From the NCBI GenBank assembly GCA_900762005.1, contig CAAFEV010000054.1, forward strand, positions 1 through 6,891: DNA of 6,891 bases, read 5' to 3'. Made by a program: the position numbers and the translations under genes. Below the pieces are notes generated by a model. That model was given only the letters and a program-made list of their open reading frames with translations. It was not told where the DNA came from and made no database searches. Shown in pieces: positions 6,001 through 6,891 of this stretch (positions within the stretch are counted from its first letter, which is position 1; every line of letters begins with the position of its first letter). This DNA comes from an uncultured Oscillospiraceae bacterium (GTDB lineage Bacteria; Bacillota; Clostridia; Oscillospirales; Oscillospiraceae).

Positions 6001-6851
6001 TCAAACGCTTTCGCGCAGTTGGTGCGGATGGCGGTGTTTGCTGCCGAGGTGCAAGCGCCGGGCGCGGAAAGGGTCAGGTTGCCGTAGCTGTCCGTCGCGC
6101 CGGTCCAGCCCTCGGAGAGAGTCCAATTCGCCGCGTCGCGCTCATAGGCAATTGACGCATCGGGGATGATTTCCGTCTCGGGCACGCCATTGAAAATCCG
6201 ACGGATAACCATATCGTGCTCGGTGGCATCCTTGGACAATGCAAACCATACCGAGCCGCTGTTCCATGCGCCGGAGACATGATGCGTCAGCACACCCGAG
6301 AAAAGCACACTGCCGTCTGCGGGATTTGTGATGTCCAGAGCAATGCCGCTTTCCGCCTTCGTAAAGGCGATGTGCAGCACATTGCTGGAAATTGCGGGAT
6401 TGCTTTTGTTCACGGTCAGTACATCGTTCATCCACGCCGAGGGGTCGGCAAACTGCGCCTCGACACCGAGCGTGCCGCCGGTGTTGCGGATACGCAGCAG
6501 ATATGCGCCGTTGCCCGCTGCAGAGGTGAAATTATTAATCCAGACCGTGTGACAAAGTGCTTCCGTCATCGGGAATTCCAAATCGTAGGAGAATTCAAAC
6601 GCTTTCGTGCAGTCCGTGCGCAGTTCGGTGTTCGCCGCCGAGGTGCAGGCGCCGGGTGCAGTCAGCGTCAATGCACCTTCGGAATCCGTTCCCGTTATCC
6701 AGCCGTCGGACAGATTCCAATCGGTCGCGGCTGTCTGATATTCGGGGGTGCGGGCGTTTTCCTTTTGCTGAGGCGCGGCAAACACGCCGAGCGTTGGCAG
6801 CAGGCTGCACAGCAGAACAAGCACCATTGTGATAGAAATTATTTTTTTCAT
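1..6851 (-). CDS. Giant SLH-anchored multi-modular GH36 glycoside hydrolase (alpha-galactosidase-like), 3' end outside window
   Basis: The reading frame is open from ATG 6851-6849 to position 1, at least 2283 residues, with no stop seen. Domains in order are: signal peptide (1-25), four repeat modules (42-816), PKD/Ig-like domain (820-910), GH36 catalytic unit (923-1587), two beta-sandwich modules (1596-1924), Cys/His repeats (1929-2128) and SLH repeats (2132 to the edge). A standard GH36 enzyme is about 700 residues, so roughly two thirds of this protein is accessory. GH36 enzymes are retaining exo-glycosidases that release alpha-linked galactose or N-acetylgalactosamine; here both catalytic Asp residues are present (D1338, D1394). 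The ATG at 6851 is chosen because a Lys-Lys signal peptide follows at once and AAGGA lies upstream; an in-frame ATG at 6863 sits directly against that AAGGA. By analogy with other SLH proteins the missing end is probably only some tens of residues. The GH36 assignment is firm; the exact substrate is not. Confidence 0.95.
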   Translation of the reverse strand, partial: MKKIISITMVLVLLCSLLPTLGVFAAPQQKENARTPEYQTAATDWNLSDGWITGTDSEGALTLTAPGACTSAANTELRTDCTKAFEFSYDLEFPMTEALCHTVWINNFTSAAGNGAYLLRIRNTGGTLGVEAQFADPSAWMNDVLTVNKSNPAISSNVLHIAFTKAESGIALDITNPADGSVLFSGVLTHHVSGAWNSGSVWFALSKDATEHDMVIRRIFNGVPETEIIPDASIAYERDAANWTLSEGWTGATDSYGNLTLSAPGACTSAANTAIRTNCAKAFEFSYDLCFDMRENLCHLIWLNNFTSAAGNGAYLLRIRNNGGTLGVEAQFADPSAWMNDVLTVNKSNPAITGNVLHIAFTKAENGIALDITNPADDSVLFSGVLTHHVSGAWNSGSVWFALSKEATTHAMTVSRIFNGVPSGGIIPDASIAYERDAANWNLSEGWSAATDSYGNLTLNAVPACTTAANTAKRTDCTKPFELSYDLTFTKTDALCHTVWINEFTSAAGKGAYLLRIRNNGGTLAVEAQFADPSAWMNNVLTVTESNPAIVGNILHIAFTKADNGIALKITNPVDGSVLFSGILTHHISAGWNGSAVWFALSKEATDHNLLLSRIFNGVPADSQPKDFEKNAERLILGLGWTKGTDADGNLTLHCDKNADGQVSTTQKVDVQKPFCIAYDATFAPDAYTSHAVYLNGFHRSGYSGCYLMRIKNNAGRLQVEAQFNDGKWIDGVLQTLATQPVLSGNTLRITFEKKENDAGLHITIRDVLSDTVVFSGLLAYHEENNWNSEQISFALLKDKGETALDIGRFLLDVPERVIADVDLEAVAIAEPGSVAAQQPVMLYAELTPYAADLTAVSWTVTKNGGSVQNAGSNCALYYTFDEACEYTVAFTATDKSGTTKTAERVISVQPAAQTQAPAPDADLSTLLAGSTATACSEFLGYMENPATLPVSFTYQGVANRGFGSAFTKQSRSVLQEENKITVITVFLHKDGLLQATVEAAIYPNHNAYDWMVNFSNVGQSNTDNLADLKVADFNINGGNPMFKSLSGDKENLYAPIETDLTQQPSVTRSSTSGWATHDAFPYFNIETDNGGYLLALGWAGRWRADFNYQNGRTHVNCGQYALDTYLKPGESVRTPLMAFVKYDVRDENAATNAWRRWYIDCNMPREEDGSLISPVSAVAVDGNPDYGLMSSFRSEDEALDCVRPYAEHGIQIDYIWMDAGWYCYSDGGDLPGWWYVGTNTVDTNRFANGMADITAYGKAHNMQSLLWFEPEFLRMPLEKMQENYGYQEDWAIFVEVDEHTRENTYLNDLTNEAYQKWLLEKVTYVLNHAQIDCYRQDYNRQAGNTWARQDEADRTGMYENQYVQNYLGYLDTLQTLLPGLKIDSCASGGGRNDLETLRRAIIYHRTDAKNIDNEANQAISQALWKWFPYTNGNNATGVSAGGGDSYALRTSYAPMFKGTLDFRYFDRNDDWDFAQQVMSEWEDVSDYYYGDFYPLTAWDNTTSGWKGWEFCDKDSGTARLQLFRPKDSTQPEKTIRLYGLKPEKRYLLQDTDGINMMIADGQTLMTQGAAIRIPNARQALVFTVEETTVLPTPENYGWQTDEVNGTKDYSGWSAESAAALQADFAQTVGNHRVWKSLLTDTDNFTAAVTMDLDSSSSAYIKVMGITVELDGRGGSGEQLCVKSNQGYSEWVDAAGASATVYLTRKAGGVVYIDIAGENNATLLSFTLAATETNENLELGIYAGKASFRSILVGEPVRPIVVASPQSFDWKTDEVNHTMDFSGWEAKDERNLSANYAETTGNHRVWKNLVSATDDFTVETDVIVGTESSAYVKTLGVILELDSRHGDGNQTYVKLAGNDKDWLSARERVVHVVIERKGTTLQYTLSGKGNSAPMLFTAEVTEQNENLELGLYAGTAKFENITTSLMPSCAHLWVLNMDASTAATCTVAGSSAYTCSKCGETKTEVVAPLGHDMLTDAAVAATCTETGLTEGSHCSRCNYAVAQTVVDALGHDLVSHEAQAATCTEKGWSAYDTCSRCDYTTYLEIAPLGHDMVTDAAVAATCTESGLTEGSHCSRCDYTITQTATDALGHAWDNGVVTKEPTATEKGVKTYTCTRCDATKTEEIPETGEIKLPFTDVPEGKWYTDAVKFAYANNLFGGTSETTFTPDGNMTRGMLVTVLWRLDGKPAPKGGNTFNDVAAGKYYTDAVTWAAENKVVGGVGNGNFNPDGNVTREQIAAIMFRYAAFKGYSTEKTADLSKYPDSGSISGWAKDALSWANAEGLIG
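120..272 (-). other. SLH domain 2 (residues 2194-2244)
   Basis: FNDVAAGKYYTDAVTWAAEN, VVGGVGNGNFNPDGNVTREQ and IAAIMFRYA are a textbook SLH repeat with TREQ in the ITRAE position. It follows SLH 1 after a ten-residue Gly/Pro/Lys linker. Confidence 0.93.
303..458 (-). other. SLH domain 1 (residues 2132-2183)
   Basis: FTDVPEGKWYTDAVKFAYAN, then LFGGT, FTPDGNMTRGM and VLWRL follow the S-layer homology pattern, with the conserved Phe-x-Asp-Val start and the TRGM motif in the ITRAE position. SLH domains bind pyruvylated secondary cell-wall polymers, usually as a trimer of repeats, and so hold the enzyme on the cell surface. Confidence 0.93.
468..1067 (-). repeat. Five Cys/His repeats of about 40 residues (residues 1929-2128)
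   Basis: Units end in LGHD or LGHA and span residues 1929-1972, 1973-2012, 2013-2051, 2052-2091 and a degenerate 2092-2128. The consensus is ATCTExG, then about seven residues, C-S-R-C, about 12 residues, and LGH, giving three Cys and one His per unit. That could form a Cys3His metal site or disulfides. The last unit lacks the first Cys (PTATEKG) and the LGH. Units two and four are close copies with a 237-bp offset, while unit three differs, so a pair of units was duplicated together. Such repeats are common in clostridial surface proteins, usually just before anchoring domains, and may act as a stiff spacer. Confidence 0.8.
1080..1553 (-). other. C-terminal beta-sandwich module B (residues about 1767-1924)
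   Basis: This is a second copy of module A offset by 171 residues (W1770 matches W1599). It begins FDWKTDEVNHTMDFSGW, has GNHRVWKNLV, AYVKTLGVILELDSRHGDG and ends NENLELGLYAGTAKFENI. It is more diverged from A than R1-R3 are from each other, so the duplication is older. It has the same predicted LamG-like fold. It leads straight into the Cys/His repeats. Confidence 0.65.
1560..2066 (-). other. C-terminal beta-sandwich module A (residues about 1596-1764)
   Basis: The module begins NYGWQTDEVNG (W1599), contains GNHRVWKSLL and AYIKVMGITVELDGRG, and ends NENLELGIYAGKASFRSI. The ending 'lelGiyaGka.F.si' is typical of concanavalin A-like / LamG-like jelly-roll domains. It sits directly after the GH36 C-terminal domain, where many carbohydrate-active enzymes carry binding modules. 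A carbohydrate-binding role is inference. It is paralogous to the next module. Confidence 0.65.
2091..4085 (-). other. GH36 catalytic unit (residues about 923-1587), melibiase superfamily
   Basis: The three expected parts are present: an N-terminal beta-supersandwich (about 923-1165), a (beta/alpha)8 barrel (about 1168-1500) and a small C-terminal beta domain (about 1510-1587). Barrel motifs visible are IWMDAGWY (W1217, D1219), LLWFEPE (W1268, E1270, E1272), CYRQDYN with the predicted nucleophile D1338, and DSCASGGGRNDLETLRRA with the predicted acid/base D1394. SDYYYGDFYPLT follows the barrel. The nucleophile motif is YRQDYN, not the KWDxNR of classic alpha-galactosidases, which places it in a divergent GH36 group. 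GH36 uses a retaining double-displacement mechanism on terminal alpha-galactosides; some members act on alpha-GalNAc or galactosamine. No catalytic residue is missing, so the enzyme is probably active outside the cell. Confidence 0.92.
4122..4394 (-). other. PKD/Ig-like beta domain (residues about 820-910)
   Basis: Sequence features such as AEPGSVAAQQPVMLYAELTP, VSWTVTKNGG, YYTFDEACEYTVAFTATD and a closing RVISVQP follow the strand order of PKD or bacterial Ig-like domains. It is about 90 residues, the usual size. It bridges the repeat array and the GH36 unit and is followed by an Ala/Pro/Gln linker (911-922). Its role is probably as a spacer; direct ligand binding is not supported. The exact Pfam family cannot be chosen by eye. 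Confidence 0.55.
4404..4958 (-). repeat. Diverged fourth module R4 (residues 632-816)
   Basis: This stretch aligns with R1-R3 without being near-identical. It has LGLGWTKGTDADGNLTL where R2/R3 have SEGW..ATDSYGNLTL, KPFCIAYDATF for the FEFSYDL strand, YLMRIKNNAGRLQVEAQFND for YLLRIRNNGGTLGVEAQFAD, WIDGVL for WMNDVL, and VVFSGLLAYHEENNWNSEQISFALLKD at the end. The Trp at the unit's start is replaced by Leu and the middle has small insertions. It is probably the ancestral-type copy next to the enzyme. Detecting it makes the array four modules rather than three. Confidence 0.72.
4959..5540 (-). repeat. Tandem module R3 (residues 438-631)
   Basis: Third unit, beginning AANWNLSEGW. It is more diverged than R1/R2 but has the same landmarks: PACTTAANTA, DCTKPFELSYDL, LCHTVWINEFTSAAGKGAYL, SAWMNNVLTV, SVLFSGILTHHISAGWNGSAVWFALSK and RIFNGVP. 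All three recurring Cys positions are kept. After RIFNGVPADSQP it runs into the diverged fourth copy. Its intermediate divergence suggests the array grew from the catalytic-domain side towards the N-terminus. Confidence 0.82.
5541..6134 (-). repeat. Tandem module R2 (residues 240-437)
   Basis: Second unit of the 198-residue array, beginning AANWTLSEGW. It keeps every landmark of R1, including GACTSAANT, NNFTSAAGNGAYL, SAWMNDVLTVNKSNPAI and HHVSGAWNSGSVWFALSK. It differs mainly around residues 285-297, where it carries an extra Cys in the sequence DLCFDM. The start of the unit is identical at DNA level to the start of R3 over 30 bases (6123-6152 against 5529-5558), indicating recent duplication or gene conversion. 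Function is as inferred for R1: a possible glycan-binding module. Confidence 0.85.
6135..6728 (-). repeat. Tandem module R1 (residues 42-239), unassigned beta-rich family
   Basis: First of three units with an exact 594-bp / 198-residue period; the anchor Trp is at residue 45, then 243 and 441. Landmarks are WNLSDGW at the start, GACTSAANT, LCHTVWINNFTSAAGNGAYL, the run LRIRNTGGTLGVEAQFADPS, SAWMNDVLTV, LHIAFTKA, SVLFSGVLTHH, AWNSGSVWFALSK and RIFNGVP at the end. By hand alignment R1 and R2 agree at about four fifths of positions. Alternating polar/hydrophobic strands ending in an 'lfsg...v.f.l...rif' pattern suggest a concanavalin/LamG-like beta-sandwich, possibly carbohydrate-binding. I do not recognise a named family. 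Three Cys positions (in GAC, DC and LCH) recur in R1-R3. Confidence 0.85.
6777..6851 (-). other. Sec signal peptide (residues 1-25)
   Basis: The N-terminus is MKK, followed by a hydrophobic core rich in Ile, Val and Leu (residues 4-24), a Pro at 19, and a V-F-A / A-P-Q boundary. This fits signal peptidase I cleavage after A25 (Val at -3, Ala at -1) or after A26. A Cys at residue 15 lies inside the hydrophobic core without a lipobox around it, so a lipoprotein is unlikely. A polar linker (residues 27-41, rich in Gln, Glu, Lys and Thr) follows before the first module. Confidence 0.9.
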
Positions 6852-6863
6852 CGTTATGACCAT

Positions 6864-6868
6864 TCCTT
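6864..6868 (-). promoter_or_regulatory. Ribosome-binding site AAGGA
   Basis: AAGGA inside AAAAGGAATGG on the minus strand matches the anti-Shine-Dalgarno core. It ends 12 bases before the ATG at 6851, slightly longer than the usual 6-9. The in-frame ATG at 6863-6861 directly abuts the AAGGA and so is too close to use it. This decides in favour of 6851. Confidence 0.6.
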
Positions 6869-6884
6869 TTCGTATGCTGTCTTG

Positions 6885-6890
6885 ATTATA
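6885..6890 (-). promoter_or_regulatory. Candidate -10 box TATAAT
   Basis: Read on the minus strand, positions 6890 to 6885 are a perfect consensus TATAAT. It lies 33 bases before the chosen ATG, which would place the transcription start near 6878 and give a leader of about 27 bases. The -35 element would fall outside the window, so the promoter cannot be confirmed. No operator or catabolite-repression (cre) site is visible in the 40 bases available. Confidence 0.5.
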
Positions 6891-6891
6891 C

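Noticed and set aside
5026..6552. Apparent family of similar small plus-strand proteins (near 5026-5400, 5749-5994, 6328-6552)
   Set aside because: Their similarity is simply the reverse-strand image of the R1-R3 repeats at 594-bp spacing, not a real gene family.
6777..6851. Lipoprotein signal with Cys15 as the lipidated residue
   Set aside because: No lipobox [LVI]-[AST]-[GA]-C precedes it; the Cys is inside the hydrophobic core and a signal peptidase I site follows.
6849..6863. Upstream in-frame ATG at 6863-6861 as the start codon
   Set aside because: It directly abuts the AAGGA site, leaving no spacer, and would put a less typical N-terminus (MVIT) ahead of the MKK signal peptide.

Overview
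The window is almost entirely one enormous, incomplete protein-coding gene on the minus strand. It starts with ATG at 6851-6849 and stays open without a stop to the left edge at position 1, giving at least 2283 codons. The frame set by the start codon is the frame in which recognisable domains are still being read at position 1, so I see no frameshift or nonsense mutation. Only about 40 bases upstream of the gene are present. They carry a perfect TATAAT -10 hexamer and an AAGGA ribosome-binding site. The gene looks like the first, possibly the only, gene of a transcript.

The product is a secreted, surface-anchored, multi-modular glycoside hydrolase. In residue order: a Sec signal peptide (1-25); a short polar linker; three tandem modules with an exact period of 198 residues (594 bp), followed by a fourth, diverged copy (42-816); a PKD/Ig-like beta domain (about 820-910); an Ala/Pro/Gln linker; a complete GH36 (melibiase / alpha-galactosidase superfamily) unit (about 923-1587) with the nucleophile motif YRQDYN (D1338) and the acid/base motif SGGGRND (D1394) intact; two related beta-sandwich modules with a 171-residue offset (about 1596-1764 and 1767-1924); five Cys/His-rich repeats of about 40 residues (1929-2128); and three SLH repeats (2132 onwards), the third cut by the window edge.

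The SLH repeats, the Gram-positive signal peptide, the TCTExG...CSRC...LGH repeats and a moderately high GC content suggest a clostridial Firmicute (Bacillota) of the Oscillospiraceae or a related gut or rumen lineage. That assignment is inference from style; no taxonomic marker gene is present.

The likely picture is an enzyme exported by Sec, held on secondary cell-wall polymer by its C-terminal SLH domains, spaced from the wall by the Cys/His repeats, and flanked by up to six beta-rich modules that may bind glycan. It would remove terminal alpha-galactose or an alpha-galactosamine-type sugar from a polymer or host glycan. The substrate cannot be settled from sequence alone. The most novel parts are the four N-terminal repeat modules, which I cannot assign to a named family, and the Cys/His spacer. 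No RNA genes, CRISPR arrays, insertion sequences or terminators were seen.
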